This document shows, one piece after another, positions 1 to 8,376 of a stretch of DNA of 64,000 nt. A program made the translations under genes and the position numbers. Source of the DNA: JAIQFL01 sp035295745 (GTDB taxonomy: Bacteria > Acidobacteriota > Terriglobia > Bryobacterales > Bryobacteraceae); NCBI GenBank assembly GCA_035295745.1, contig DATGIL010000009.1, positions 95,110 to 159,109 on the forward strand. Direction: 5' to 3'. Every line of letters starts with the position of its first letter. The stretch's first letter is position 1. Below the pieces are notes generated by a model. The model did not search any database. It saw nothing but the letters and a program-made list of their open reading frames with translations, and was not told the DNA's origin.

Positions 1-1
1 C

Positions 2-478
2 ATGGTCATTGTGACCGTCAACGACCGGCACGATTGGGTCGGAATCAGTTCCGGCCTGAAGCCGGAATTGGGCGACGATCTCAGCGGCCGGATCTTGCGG
101 GAGTCGCGGGCCGCGCTGCGCAAACGGGATTACGGCGAAGCTTTTCGCGCTGCGGCGGAGACCATCGGCGAGACCTCCGCAAAGGTGCGGCATGTCCCTC
201 TGCACGCGAGGATCGGGCGGAAGATTCACTGGTCGCCCGCCGATGCGATTCCGTGGATCGCGATCGGTGGCGCGGCCGTAATGCTCGCGGTGCTGATGTG
301 CGCGGGAAACCCGAAAGGTTACGGCGGATTCGGGGGACACGGGCTTCTGCCCGGCCTGATACAGCGCGGGAGCATGCGGAGATCCACGTGGGGCAGCAAA
401 AGCAGCGGCGGATTCGGGGGATTCGATTCGGGCGACTCCTCGGGCGGCTTTGGCGGCGGCTGCTGCCGCGACTGGTAG
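2..478 (+). CDS. TPM-domain (YgcG-like) membrane protein, 5' truncated
   Basis: This is the C-terminal part of a protein that enters from beyond the left edge, so the ATG at base 2 need not be the true start. The visible N-terminal stretch (DRHDWVGISSGLKPELGDD) has the look of the end of a TPM domain, which in exported proteins sits on the periplasmic side. A single hydrophobic segment follows at about residues 84-100, then a tail very rich in Gly and Ser that ends in GGGCCRDW. This TPM-helix-glycine-tail layout is the usual one for YgcG-type proteins. LemA, the common partner of TPM proteins, lies two genes downstream on the same strand and supports the call. The molecular role of the pair is not settled. 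Confidence 0.75.
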   Translation: MVIVTVNDRHDWVGISSGLKPELGDDLSGRILRESRAALRKRDYGEAFRAAAETIGETSAKVRHVPLHARIGRKIHWSPADAIPWIAIGGAAVMLAVLMCAGNPKGYGGFGGHGLLPGLIQRGSMRRSTWGSKSSGGFGGFDSGDSSGGFGGGCCRDW

Positions 479-490
479 GATTCTTCATCC

Positions 491-1201
491 ATGGATGCAC
501 TGCTCAACCAACTCGTGGACCGGCTTCAGAAGGCCTATGGCGAAGGGCTCGTCTCAGTGGTGCTCTATGGATCGGGTGCGGCTGATGATCACCAGCCCAG
601 GTTCTCGGATCTCAACGTGTTGTGTGTGCTGAACCAGGTCACGCGGCGGGAACTGGCTCTCGGCGAGGAGATCTTCGGCTGGTGGCGGGAGCGAGGCAAT
701 CCCTCTCCGTTGTTGATGACGGAGGCGGAAATCGCGGATTCGACAGACTGCTTTCCAATGGAGTTTCAGGACATCCGGCGCTATCGGCGGATTCTGTTCG
801 GCAAGGATGTGGCGGCCGATCTCGCGGTGGACGGGCGATTCTATCGCGCCCAGGTGGAGCACGAACTGCGCGCGAAGCTGCTGCGATTGCGGCAGAAGGC
901 TGCGAGCATGATGACCGACCCCGATCTGCTGCGGCGCCTGCTGGCCGACTCGATTTCCACTTTCTGCGTGCTGTTTCGCCACGCTCTGGCTCTGCACGGC
1001 CGCGATGTGCAGCCGCGGCGCCGCGACATCATCCAGGCTGCCAGGGATCATTTTGCGATTGACGCGTCGCCGTTCGAAAGGCTGCTCGACTTGCGCGAAG
1101 AACGCATCAAGCCGCGCGACACCGAGCCGGTGGCCCTGCTGCCAGCCTATTTGCAGGGCATCACCCTGGTGATCGATGCTGTCGACCGGCTGGAGAAATA
1201 G
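491..1201 (+). CDS. nucleotidyltransferase-like protein
   Basis: A 236-residue soluble protein lying between the TPM gene and lemA. Residues 22-40 (VVLYGSGAADDHQPRFSDL) resemble the GS-x-DxD core of pol-beta-type nucleotidyltransferases. The second Asp is present in SDLNVL, but the first metal ligand is not clearly canonical. The rest is helical and basic, as in proteins with an NT domain plus a helical substrate domain. Its stop TAG shares one base with the GTG of the next gene, so translational coupling is likely. The substrate cannot be told. It could equally be a catalytically weak member. Confidence 0.6.
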   Translation: MDALLNQLVDRLQKAYGEGLVSVVLYGSGAADDHQPRFSDLNVLCVLNQVTRRELALGEEIFGWWRERGNPSPLLMTEAEIADSTDCFPMEFQDIRRYRRILFGKDVAADLAVDGRFYRAQVEHELRAKLLRLRQKAASMMTDPDLLRRLLADSISTFCVLFRHALALHGRDVQPRRRDIIQAARDHFAIDASPFERLLDLREERIKPRDTEPVALLPAYLQGITLVIDAVDRLEK

Positions 1202-1752
1202 TGAGATCCAGCGTCAAAACCGCCCTGATCCTGCTGCCCGTACTGTTGGCCGCGACGGCTGCGGCAGGCACTACGTTCGTACGGGTGCGGGCGGACCTGG
1301 CGCAGCAGCGCGCGGCCATCAATACCGAATGGACGGAGGTGGACGAGGCGCTGCAGGAACGGGCGGAGCTGGTCGAGAACCTCGTCAACGCGGGACAGAA
1401 ACTGGCGCCGATCGGCAGCGATGTGATGACTCAGGTTACCGAGGCGCGCAAAGCGGTGACCGGCGGTCCGGGGCCCGACGACAAGATCCAGGCGCACCTG
1501 CGGCTTTCCAATGCGCTGGCGAAGGTGCTGCTGGAAGCCGAAAATCATCCTAACCTGCGCAATGACGACGCATTCCTGCGGCTTCAGGAAGAGATCCGTA
1601 ACAGCGACGACCGGATCGCCGAAGCACGCTTGAGGTACAACGACTCGCTGGAGCACTACAATGCGCGCATTCAGAGCTTTCCACAAAACCTGGTGGCGCG
1701 GATTTCCGGGTTCCGGCGAAATGACGCGTATTTCCCAACGGAGCACTTTTGA
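1201..1752 (+). CDS. lemA: LemA family protein
   Basis: A 183-residue protein starting at GTG, directly overlapping the upstream stop. It has an N-terminal hydrophobic anchor (about residues 7-22) followed by a long helical region. The motif INTEWTEVDEALQERAELVENLV is the family hallmark and corresponds to the helix where LemA proteins keep paired Asn/Trp and Arg/Leu-Val positions. LemA proteins are membrane anchored with the helical bundle outside the cytoplasm. They are frequently encoded beside TPM-domain proteins, as here. The gene ends at the start region of the aldehyde dehydrogenase, so the two may be cotranscribed although their functions look unrelated. Confidence 0.85.
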   Translation: MRSSVKTALILLPVLLAATAAAGTTFVRVRADLAQQRAAINTEWTEVDEALQERAELVENLVNAGQKLAPIGSDVMTQVTEARKAVTGGPGPDDKIQAHLRLSNALAKVLLEAENHPNLRNDDAFLRLQEEIRNSDDRIAEARLRYNDSLEHYNARIQSFPQNLVARISGFRRNDAYFPTEHF

Positions 1753-1760
1753 AATCAGAT

Positions 1761-3206
1761 ATGACGGAAACATTTGCAAACTACATCAATGGCGAGTGGG
1801 TAAAGAGCGGAGCAGTTTTTGAAAACCGCAACCCGGCGAATACCGATGAGCTGGTAGGCAATTTCGTCAAGGGCAAGGCGAAGGACGTGGAGGATGCTGC
1901 CGAGGCAGCGGCTGCCGCACTCCCCGGGTGGTCCACGATGACCGGCCCGGCGCGTGGCGCGATTCTGTATCGCGCGGCCGACATCCTGGATAAGAAGTTC
2001 GAGCAGGTGGCGGCGGACATGACCCGGGAGGAAGGCAAAACCCTGCCCGAGGCCAAGGGCGAGGTCCGGCGCTCTATCAACATCCTGCGTTATTTTGCGG
2101 GCGAAGGTTCACGCATGCCCGGCATGCTGGTGCCTTCGGAACGCGATCGGGTCCACATGTTCGCGCTGCGCAAACCGATCGGTGTGGTGGGGTTGATCAC
2201 TCCGTGGAACTTTCCGAGCGCCATCCCGGCGTGGAAGCTGGCGCCGGCGCTGATCTGCGGGAATACCGTGGTGCTGAAGCCGGCCTCGGCGGCTCCGCTG
2301 AGTGCATGGCGGATCGTGGAAGCACTGCACGAAGCGGGCATTCCCAAAGGCGTGGTCAACTTCGTGGCTGGGTCCGGCGGCGAGTTGGGACAGGCGCTGG
2401 TGAGCGCGCGCCCGTTGAAGGCAGTGTCGTTTACCGGGTCGTGCGACATCGGGAACTGGTTGCATGGGGAGGCATCCAAGCGGCGGCTGCGCATTCAACT
2501 GGAGATGGGCGGCAAGAATCCGACCATCGTGCTGGGGGATGCGGATTTCAAGTCGGCTGTCGAGAATGTGGTGAACGCCGCGTTCTTTTCAACCGGACAG
2601 AAGTGCACGGCGACCAGCCGCGCGATCGTGGAAGATTCCATTTACGACCGCTTCGTCGAGGCCGTGGTGGAACGTACGCGCCGCCTCAAAGTGGGCAACG
2701 GCATGGAAGCTGGAATCGATATCGGGCCGTGCGTCGATCAGGCGCAGATGGAGACGGTGCTGCGGTACATCGAGATCGGGCGGGCGGAGGCCGGCAAGCC
2801 ACTCTGTGGCGGCAATCGCCTGGCCGAGGGAGCGCTGGCGAAAGGCTATTTCGTGGAGCCCACGGTGTTCGCGAACGTCGAGGAGAAGCATACCATCGCG
2901 CAGGAAGAGATCTTCGGGCCGGTGCTCGCGATCATGCGCGCCAAGGACTTCGAGGATGCCATGCGGATTGCGAACAACATTCCGTTCGGCTTGTCGTCAT
3001 CGATTCAGACCACCAGTCTGTCGCGCACGTTTGAGTACATCTACCGCGCGGAAGCGGGGCTGTTGACCGTGAATCTGCCGAGCGCGGGCGTGGAGTATCA
3101 GTTGCCGTTCGGGGGCTCTAAGGATTCGAGTTTCGGACCCAAGGAGCAGGGGCCGGCGGCGATGGAGTTCTACAGCGATTACAAGACCGTGTACCTGAAG
3201 TACTGA
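1761..3206 (+). CDS. aldehyde dehydrogenase, probably 2-oxoglutarate-semialdehyde dehydrogenase
   Basis: This NAD(P)-dependent aldehyde dehydrogenase has 481 residues from the ATG at 1761; a TTG at 1749 is less likely. It shows the family order: N-terminal oligomer strand, PWNFP substrate/cofactor loop near 140, FTGS nucleotide loop near 222, LEMGGKNP with the general-base Glu near 248, and the catalytic Cys in FFSTGQKCT near 282. The FSTGQKCTATSR context is typical of 2-oxoglutarate-semialdehyde (2,5-dioxovalerate) dehydrogenases. An FAH-family protein follows only 12 bases downstream. That pairing is known from oxidative, non-phosphorylated pentose or sugar-acid degradation ending in 2-oxoglutarate. 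Family membership is certain and substrate is inferred. Confidence 0.85.
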   Translation: MTETFANYINGEWVKSGAVFENRNPANTDELVGNFVKGKAKDVEDAAEAAAAALPGWSTMTGPARGAILYRAADILDKKFEQVAADMTREEGKTLPEAKGEVRRSINILRYFAGEGSRMPGMLVPSERDRVHMFALRKPIGVVGLITPWNFPSAIPAWKLAPALICGNTVVLKPASAAPLSAWRIVEALHEAGIPKGVVNFVAGSGGELGQALVSARPLKAVSFTGSCDIGNWLHGEASKRRLRIQLEMGGKNPTIVLGDADFKSAVENVVNAAFFSTGQKCTATSRAIVEDSIYDRFVEAVVERTRRLKVGNGMEAGIDIGPCVDQAQMETVLRYIEIGRAEAGKPLCGGNRLAEGALAKGYFVEPTVFANVEEKHTIAQEEIFGPVLAIMRAKDFEDAMRIANNIPFGLSSSIQTTSLSRTFEYIYRAEAGLLTVNLPSAGVEYQLPFGGSKDSSFGPKEQGPAAMEFYSDYKTVYLKY

Positions 3207-3218
3207 ACGGGATTCTCA

Positions 3219-4064
3219 ATGCTTTTAGGACAAATCAAATCGTCGAGCGGCGTGATTGCCGCTTTGTTTGAGAACGGACTGGCCCGGCCGATTCCGGGTC
3301 ACAGTATGCTGGCCCTCATCCGACGGTCGGAAGTGGAGAAGATTCCGCTTTCCAAGCTTGCGGCCGACCTCGCCAGCCGTCATGGCGAAGAGCAAGCCCC
3401 GGTGTTGCCGATCTCTCCGCCCGAAGTGTGGGGCTGCGGGTGTACTTACGAGACCAGCGCTTCCTTCCGTGACGCCGAACACGGCACGCGCGAGGGCATG
3501 TACGCGTACGTTTACCGCGAAGCGCGGCCGGAGATCTTCTTCAAGGGCACGACGCGCGTATGTGTCGCGACGGGGCACACCATCGGAATACGCGCCGATT
3601 CGAAATTCACGGCACCCGAACCGGAATTGGCAGTCGTGCTGGGCACCGGCGGCGTCATCGCCGGATACACACTGGCCAACGACGTATCGGCATGGGACAT
3701 CGAGCGGGAGAATGCGCTATACCTGCCGCAATCAAAGACGTATGACTGCTGCTGTGCGCTGGGACCTGTGATGATTACGGCGGACGCATTGCCCGATCCG
3801 TACAATCTGGATATGACCTGCACCATCACGCGTGAGGGCAAGGAGATTTTCTGGGGGAGTACCTCCACCTCGCGCCTGCACCGGCGCGTGGAGAAGCTGG
3901 TGGAATATCTCATGCGCTCCAATCACGTGCCATGCGGAACGGTGGTCTTGACGGGCACCGGGATTATTGTTCCGGCCGAAGCGGCTCTCGCTCCGGGGGA
4001 TGTCGTCAGCATCAAGGTGGCGGAAATCGGCGAACTCGTCAACGGCACGGTCATAGTGGAATAG
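3219..4064 (+). CDS. fumarylacetoacetate-hydrolase-family protein, likely 2-keto-3-deoxy-sugar-acid dehydratase
   Basis: A 281-residue FAH-superfamily enzyme. The N-terminal lid is followed by the catalytic fold, with metal-binding acidic residues in SKFTAPEPELAVVLG (about 128-142) and the DVSAWDIERENALYLPQSK segment. The latter resembles the DxSxRxxE...KSxD signature of the family. It differs from true fumarylacetoacetases and matches the subgroup that dehydrates 2-keto-3-deoxy-pentonates. The neighbouring dehydrogenase would oxidise the resulting 2,5-dioxopentanoate. Together the two genes give the last two steps to 2-oxoglutarate. The next gene starts 4 bases after the stop. Confidence 0.8.
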   Translation: MLLGQIKSSSGVIAALFENGLARPIPGHSMLALIRRSEVEKIPLSKLAADLASRHGEEQAPVLPISPPEVWGCGCTYETSASFRDAEHGTREGMYAYVYREARPEIFFKGTTRVCVATGHTIGIRADSKFTAPEPELAVVLGTGGVIAGYTLANDVSAWDIERENALYLPQSKTYDCCCALGPVMITADALPDPYNLDMTCTITREGKEIFWGSTSTSRLHRRVEKLVEYLMRSNHVPCGTVVLTGTGIIVPAEAALAPGDVVSIKVAEIGELVNGTVIVE

Positions 4065-4068
4065 CACC

Positions 4069-4446
4069 GTGCCTGACGAAAGGCTTGTGCAACTGGCGGC
4101 GGACCTGTGCATTCCACAGATTCGCCGCCACATCTTTCTTTGCTCCGACCAGACCAAGCCCAAGTGCTGCGACAAAGAAGTCGGGCTCGAATCGTGGGAC
4201 TATCTCAAGCGCCGGATCGCCGAACTGGGGCTCTACGACCGGGTTTATCGGACGAAGGCGAATTGCCTGCGCATTTGCGAGCGTGGCCCGATCGCCGTGG
4301 TCTATCCGGAAGGCGTCTGGTACCATTCCGCGCGGCCTGAAGTGCTCGAGCGGATCATCCAGGAACATCTGATTGGCGGGCGGGTGGTGGAGGAGTTCAC
4401 CTTCGCCAAGTCGGAACAACTACCTGCCCCCGAAACATCTGCCTGA
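4069..4446 (+). CDS. thioredoxin-like [2Fe-2S] ferredoxin
   Basis: A 125-residue protein starting at GTG 4 bases after the FAH gene. Cysteines are spaced as in the thioredoxin-fold 2Fe-2S ferredoxins (Aquifex Fd4/NuoE C-terminal type). One Cys is in IFLCSDQTKPKCC and two are in NCLRICERGP; the NC-xxx-C-xxGP signature is clear. A conserved acidic C-terminal part follows. It probably carries electrons for an unidentified partner in the cytoplasm. The tight spacing places it in the sugar-acid operon, but nothing shows which enzyme it serves. Confidence 0.85.
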   Translation: MPDERLVQLAADLCIPQIRRHIFLCSDQTKPKCCDKEVGLESWDYLKRRIAELGLYDRVYRTKANCLRICERGPIAVVYPEGVWYHSARPEVLERIIQEHLIGGRVVEEFTFAKSEQLPAPETSA

Positions 4447-4617
4447 ACTTCACGCGCACGGCTCGCAATGTTGTCTCGATGTTTGCAGTGGTTTAGCGTG
4501 AGGGAGCGAACTCGTCCCGCCCTTTCCTGGCATCCTGCCGGTCTACTTTTCGGCACTGTGCAGTAGTTGTGCGGCCCTGGTGAAATCTCCGGAGTGGCCA
4601 GCACAACCCCCCGCGGT
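4447..4617. other. convergent intergenic region
   Basis: These 171 bases separate the convergent ferredoxin and pseudokinase genes. No ORF, strong hairpin-plus-T tract or repeat was recognised. Confidence 0.4.
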
Positions 4618-5673
4618 TCACCAGTTCGACTCTTCCTCATGGTCGAACACTCTCGACTGGAGCACCTCCATGGCTGCCACGATGCGTTCGACCACATCGT
4701 CCGTTTGCGCCTGACCGGCAACCACCGATGCGATCGCGGTCCTTTGCGAATTGAGGTTCTCCTCGATTTCGTGCATCCGCGTGCTCACATACTCCTGCTG
4801 CACGGTTTCGTTTTCACACAGCACGTCCATCCCGTCTTTCATCGCGGCAATGCGCGTATCAGTCCCTTCGATCTTCTGTTCGATCTGTTCGACGTGAGCC
4901 CTGATTCGCTGGACGACGGTGTTGTTGCTTTGCTCCATAAGAGCGGTCCGCCCTTGTGCCGCGGCCAGTTCGGATTCCACGTTCGACAGTCGTGCGCGGA
5001 GCCCGCTGATCGTGTCAGCGGATGCCTGCTGCATTTCGATCATGGCCTTCTGGTGCGTCTGGAGAAGCAAAGACATGCGCGCTTCGAGTTGCTCTGTCTC
5101 GGCGCGCAGCGCCGCCATCACCCCCTTCTGCAGGGTTACACCGTCGGCACGGGGTGCGGCGATGGCGAGGATCCTGAGCTCCGTGATGATCTTTTGCATC
5201 CGTTGGCAGCGAATCTCCGGGTCCCTCGCAATGCAGTTGCTGATCAGGTGATCGACGGGGCTTCCCGAGGGCGGCGGAGCGGACAGGGTGAGCGACTCGA
5301 CGAGAGCGTCGGCGTCATCTCCGTCGAAGGCGCGGAGGCCGGTCACCATCTCGTATACGATTGCGCCGAACGCGAAGATATCGCTGCGGGCGTCCGGAGA
5401 GTGACCCTGCAGAATTTCCGGGGCGGTGTAGGGTGTGATGGCCGCCGGCTGACTCGGCTCGCCGATCAACTCCAGGCCGGTGGCGGTAATAGCGATATTC
5501 GACGGAGTCAGGTAGCCACAGGTGTGTCCTGAGTCGTGGAACTGACGTAGCGCGTCGGCTAGCATCAGGGAGTAGCGCAACGCTTTCGATAAAGGAATTG
5601 GCCCTTCGGCCAGAAGCTGTCCGAGAGTGACAGTCAACGAATCACTTGTTACATTCACGTCGAGAGCGGTCAT
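4618..5673 (-). CDS. protein pseudokinase with C-terminal coiled coil
   Basis: A 351-residue protein from the ATG at 5673, preceded by a GAGG element about 9 bases upstream. The first ~190 residues align with the C-lobe of Hanks-type Ser/Thr kinases. YLTPSNIAI stands where HRDLKPxN should be, APEIL matches the APE motif, and DARSDIFAFGAIVYEMVTG matches the helix-F region. The Gly-rich loop and VAIK lysine are absent, the catalytic HRD Asp is lost, and the DFG position reads LELIG. It should therefore not transfer phosphate. Residues about 205-345 form a long heptad-rich coiled coil with no membrane helix. It may act as a scaffold or regulatory decoy. No real kinase lies next to it. Confidence 0.75.
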   Translation of the reverse strand: MTALDVNVTSDSLTVTLGQLLAEGPIPLSKALRYSLMLADALRQFHDSGHTCGYLTPSNIAITATGLELIGEPSQPAAITPYTAPEILQGHSPDARSDIFAFGAIVYEMVTGLRAFDGDDADALVESLTLSAPPPSGSPVDHLISNCIARDPEIRCQRMQKIITELRILAIAAPRADGVTLQKGVMAALRAETEQLEARMSLLLQTHQKAMIEMQQASADTISGLRARLSNVESELAAAQGRTALMEQSNNTVVQRIRAHVEQIEQKIEGTDTRIAAMKDGMDVLCENETVQQEYVSTRMHEIEENLNSQRTAIASVVAGQAQTDDVVERIVAAMEVLQSRVFDHEEESNW

Positions 5674-5978
5674 CTTTGATCCTCGCTGAGGGGTCCGTGG
5701 ACCCTTCTGAACAGAGTCAAACAGTTTGTATGGAAGGGTACAAGTTATCCAAGGGCCACCAGTCGGGACTATGGGGACTGGCCTGAGTACCAGCGTTACG
5801 TACTGGTTATTGAGGTACCCAATTAACAAATATATCTGGATCTCTGTTTCTGGAAATGGGAGGCGCTACAGCTGTTCTTGAGGGGATTTCCGACAACGGA
5901 AATCTGCTGGAGGACATACGAAACGGCTCATTCCAAGGCTGGAACAGGAGCCAGGAATGATGCCCCCGAAAAGACTCT
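5674..5978. other. intergenic region upstream of the pseudokinase gene
   Basis: About 305 bases without a supported gene. It must hold the pseudokinase promoter, but no convincing -35/-10 pair was found. The first ~150 bases are open in the pseudokinase frame upstream of its SD-preceded ATG and were not taken as coding. Confidence 0.4.
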
Positions 5979-6215
5979 TCAAGCAGCTCTGTTGGGGAAT
6001 TCTACACTTCTAACCGCAAAGGCCAATTCTGCGATCAAGCAAGCCTTCCGTGCGAGCCGGTCCTTCACATCGCTGACCATGTCCTGGAACTGGGATTCGG
6101 CTGCGGCGCGGCGGCCGAGACGTTGCAGTTCGGAGCGGTGGATCTCAGTTGCGTTCTCGCAAATGCCGCTCGATATCCGATTTAACAAGCTGTCACAACC
6201 CCGTCTGATTCTCAT
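5979..6215 (-). CDS. small hypothetical protein
   Basis: A possible 78-residue basic, helical protein. The start at 6215 is chosen because a GGGAGG Shine-Dalgarno lies exactly 6 bases upstream; a longer frame begins at 6266 without such a site. The sequence (for example DMVSDVKDRLARKACLIAEL) has ordinary protein composition and no low-complexity bias. No domain is recognised. It points away from the downstream sigma-factor operon. The good ribosome site is the main support. Confidence 0.45.
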   Translation of the reverse strand: MRIRRGCDSLLNRISSGICENATEIHRSELQRLGRRAAAESQFQDMVSDVKDRLARKACLIAELAFAVRSVEFPNRAA

Positions 6216-6531
6216 CTGTCGCCTCCCGGAGCATCCTTTGCTAGAGTCCTGAGTGCCAACCGGCATGAACGCCTTTGTTCTACTGGTTCTATTATCAGAA
6301 CATTGTATGCAAAGCTACAGTTCTGCAAGTGCTACGGAAGTAATGGTACACCCAACGAAACTTCAGGTACCTGATGCTCTCGTCGGTTCGGCCTCTCACG
6401 GGAAATCACGGGCGCGTCGTGGCTCGAAAGCGAGCCGCGTGCCTAGCGAACTGAAGACCTTCTTAAGCACAACTGCTGGAAACTCCATACACGTTTGATC
6501 GGCCTTTTCAGTTCTTCTCAATAGAGAGGAA
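6216..6531. other. regulatory region between a small gene and the sigma operon
   Basis: About 316 bases between divergent genes. It contains an inverted repeat GTTCT-N6-AGAAC at 6286-6301 that could be an operator. The sigma gene is preceded by AGAGAGGAAATG, a good ribosome site. An in-frame + strand ORF here (from 6253) has no ribosome site and atypical composition and is not taken as a gene. Confidence 0.4.
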
Positions 6532-7122
6532 ATGAACGGTCTCACATTGCTGGCCAGCGTCACGCCGTTTGATGAACCGCGGGATCGCTCGGGGGTACTC
6601 GATCGGGCCAAAGCGGGCGATCTGGGAGCCTTCGAAGAGCTCATGCGACGTTATGAGCGCATGGTTCTGGTTACGGCGCTGCGCCTGTTGGGCAGCCTGC
6701 CGGATGCGCAGGACGTATCCCAAGAGGTGTTTCTGAAGCTGTATCGGAACCTTGGAAAACTGGAGTCGTCGGGCGCATTTCCAGGGTGGCTGTACCGGGT
6801 CACCGTCAACACTTGTCACGATTGGCGCCGGCGCTGTCCGGCGTCGTTATCGATGGAGGATGCGGGCGAGATCGCGTCGGGGGAGGCCGACCCGCAGCAG
6901 CAGACCGCGGCAGGGGAACGCAAGCGAGCACTCGAAATGAGTCTGCGCCTGCTCTCCGCAAGGGAGCGGGAGGCCCTGGTGCTGCGGGATTTGGAGGGGC
7001 TTTCGACGGAAGAGGTGGCGCGGGTGCTCGGATCGACGGAAGCGACCGTGCGCTCGCAGATTTCCAAGGCGCGGGTGAAGGTGAAAGGTTTCGTGGAGCG
7101 CTACTTCCGGAGGCGTGTATGA
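6532..7122 (+). CDS. ECF RNA polymerase sigma factor
   Basis: A 196-residue sigma-70 family factor of the extracytoplasmic-function type. Region 2 spans about residues 30-100, with the conserved DAQDVSQEVFLKLYRN helix and WLYRVTVNTCHDWRRR. Region 4 spans about 135-190, with LSAREREALVLRDLEGLSTEEVARVLG and the recognition helix STEATVRSQISKARVKV. There is no region 3. AGAGAGGA lies just upstream of ATG. Its stop overlaps the anti-sigma start (ATGA), which implies coupled synthesis of the pair and release on an envelope signal. Confidence 0.93.
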   Translation: MNGLTLLASVTPFDEPRDRSGVLDRAKAGDLGAFEELMRRYERMVLVTALRLLGSLPDAQDVSQEVFLKLYRNLGKLESSGAFPGWLYRVTVNTCHDWRRRCPASLSMEDAGEIASGEADPQQQTAAGERKRALEMSLRLLSAREREALVLRDLEGLSTEEVARVLGSTEATVRSQISKARVKVKGFVERYFRRRV

Positions 7123-7634
7123 ATTGCAAAGAGTGGGAAGATCGGATCGCTCTCTATGCTGGAAGCGACTTGCCGGCGGCAGCGGGGGCGCTCGTAGAGC
7201 AGCATCTTGAGGAATGTCTCGGATGCCAGCTCTTCGCGAGCGGGCTTCGGGAGGCGCAGGCATTTCTGGCGGAGTGTCACGAAGAGGTTCCGGACGAGGC
7301 GCACTTTGCGGCGGTGCGGGCGCGGGTGGTGGCGAAATTGGAGCGGCAGCGCGTGCCCTGGTGGCAAAGAGGTTGGGGGTATGGCTTCGCGGCGGTGGCC
7401 GCGCTCGTGGTTCTGCTCCTGGCCGGCAAGGTTCCGACCGCGGACGTTCCGTCTCCCCAGGTGGCGATGGCGCATCCGCCCGCGCCTCCTCTGGTGGCCC
7501 CCGTTCGGGCGAAAGTTCCGGAAGCAGGGCGCGCTGCAGCGAAAGGCTTCGCGGGTGAGCCGGTGTTGATTCGCATCGTGTCGAACGACCCGGACGTGGT
7601 GATTTATTGGATTGCCGAAACAAAAGGAGAATAA
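7119..7634 (+). CDS. putative zinc-finger anti-sigma factor
   Basis: A 171-residue membrane protein beginning at the ATG that overlaps the sigma stop. The N-terminal cytoplasmic domain carries an HxxxCxxC zinc site (EQHLEECLGCQLF, about residues 28-40), the hallmark of ZAS-type anti-sigma domains. One transmembrane helix (GYGFAAVAALVVLLLAG) follows at about 86-104. A Pro/Ala-rich linker and a short periplasmic tail with an IRIVSNDPDVVIYWI strand complete it. It should hold the upstream sigma factor inactive at the membrane. The next gene starts one base after its stop. Confidence 0.85.
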   Translation: MNCKEWEDRIALYAGSDLPAAAGALVEQHLEECLGCQLFASGLREAQAFLAECHEEVPDEAHFAAVRARVVAKLERQRVPWWQRGWGYGFAAVAALVVLLLAGKVPTADVPSPQVAMAHPPAPPLVAPVRAKVPEAGRAAAKGFAGEPVLIRIVSNDPDVVIYWIAETKGE

Positions 7635-7635
7635 G

Positions 7636-8358
7636 ATGAAACGACTGTTACTGACCCTGATTTTGGCTGCGGCGCCCATGCTGGCACAGCCGGCGCAGTC
7701 CTTGAACCCCGACGAGAGAGTTCAAAAGCTAGTCACCGTTAAATATATCGACCCGTTGACCGTGCGGCGCTTGCTCACGAACTTCGGTGTAGAGATCCAG
7801 GTGGACGAGCGGGTGAAGGTGGTGGCGCTCACCGGTACGCGAAGCAGAGTCACAACCGCGGAGGACGCCATTCGGCAGCTGGATGTGCCCACTGCGGCCC
7901 AGAAGGATGTCGAACTCACGGTTTTCTTTGTGATTGGCAGCGACCAGGCGAATCTGATGGGCAATCCGATACCGCAGGATCTGCAGAGCACGGTGGCGGC
8001 CCTGAAGAGCACTTTTCCGTTCAAGACCTATGTGCTGTTGGATTCGCTGGCGTTGCGGGCCCGCTCCGGCGTGGGCGCTGAGAGCACGGGGCAGGCGGGC
8101 GGCAACCGCCTGACGCAATTCCGTGTTAGCTCCGCGAATATTGAGGGGGACGGAACCATGATCCGGCTGGACCATCTGCACGCCGGTCTGCGAATTCCGC
8201 ACCAGTCATCCACGACCAAGAGCGATTTCATCGACACCGGGATTTCTACGGACGTAGTGGATATCAAGGAAGGGCAGAAACTGGTAGTAGGCCGCAGCAG
8301 TCTGGACGGCCCGGAAAAGGCCTTATTTCTGGTATTGATCGCGAAAATCGTTAACTAA
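7636..8358 (+). CDS. exported protein with secretin-N-like domain
   Basis: A 240-residue exported protein with a signal peptide (KRLLLTLILAAAPMLAQPAQ) and a ribosome site AGGAGA 5 bases before ATG. Residues about 33-90 (VTVKYIDPLTVRRLLTNFG ... EDAIRQLDVP) have the repeat-and-turn pattern of secretin N/NolW domains, here without the secretin pore. The remainder is beta-rich with an ENDING like that of pilus or secretin accessory proteins. It is the third gene of the sigma/anti-sigma operon and may be an envelope target or sensor of that pathway. Confidence 0.75.
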   Translation: MKRLLLTLILAAAPMLAQPAQSLNPDERVQKLVTVKYIDPLTVRRLLTNFGVEIQVDERVKVVALTGTRSRVTTAEDAIRQLDVPTAAQKDVELTVFFVIGSDQANLMGNPIPQDLQSTVAALKSTFPFKTYVLLDSLALRARSGVGAESTGQAGGNRLTQFRVSSANIEGDGTMIRLDHLHAGLRIPHQSSTTKSDFIDTGISTDVVDIKEGQKLVVGRSSLDGPEKALFLVLIAKIVN

Positions 8359-8376
8359 AGTAAACTGCAAAAGTCC

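Noticed and set aside
4567..5532. 321-codon plus-strand ORF opposite the pseudokinase
   Set aside because: It is the antisense shadow of a gene with clear kinase-fold and coiled-coil sequence; His/Arg/Leu-rich composition is typical of shadows.
6253..6498. 81-codon plus-strand gene before the sigma operon
   Set aside because: No ribosome site, Ser/Lys-rich and unlike any family. It overlaps the likely promoter region.
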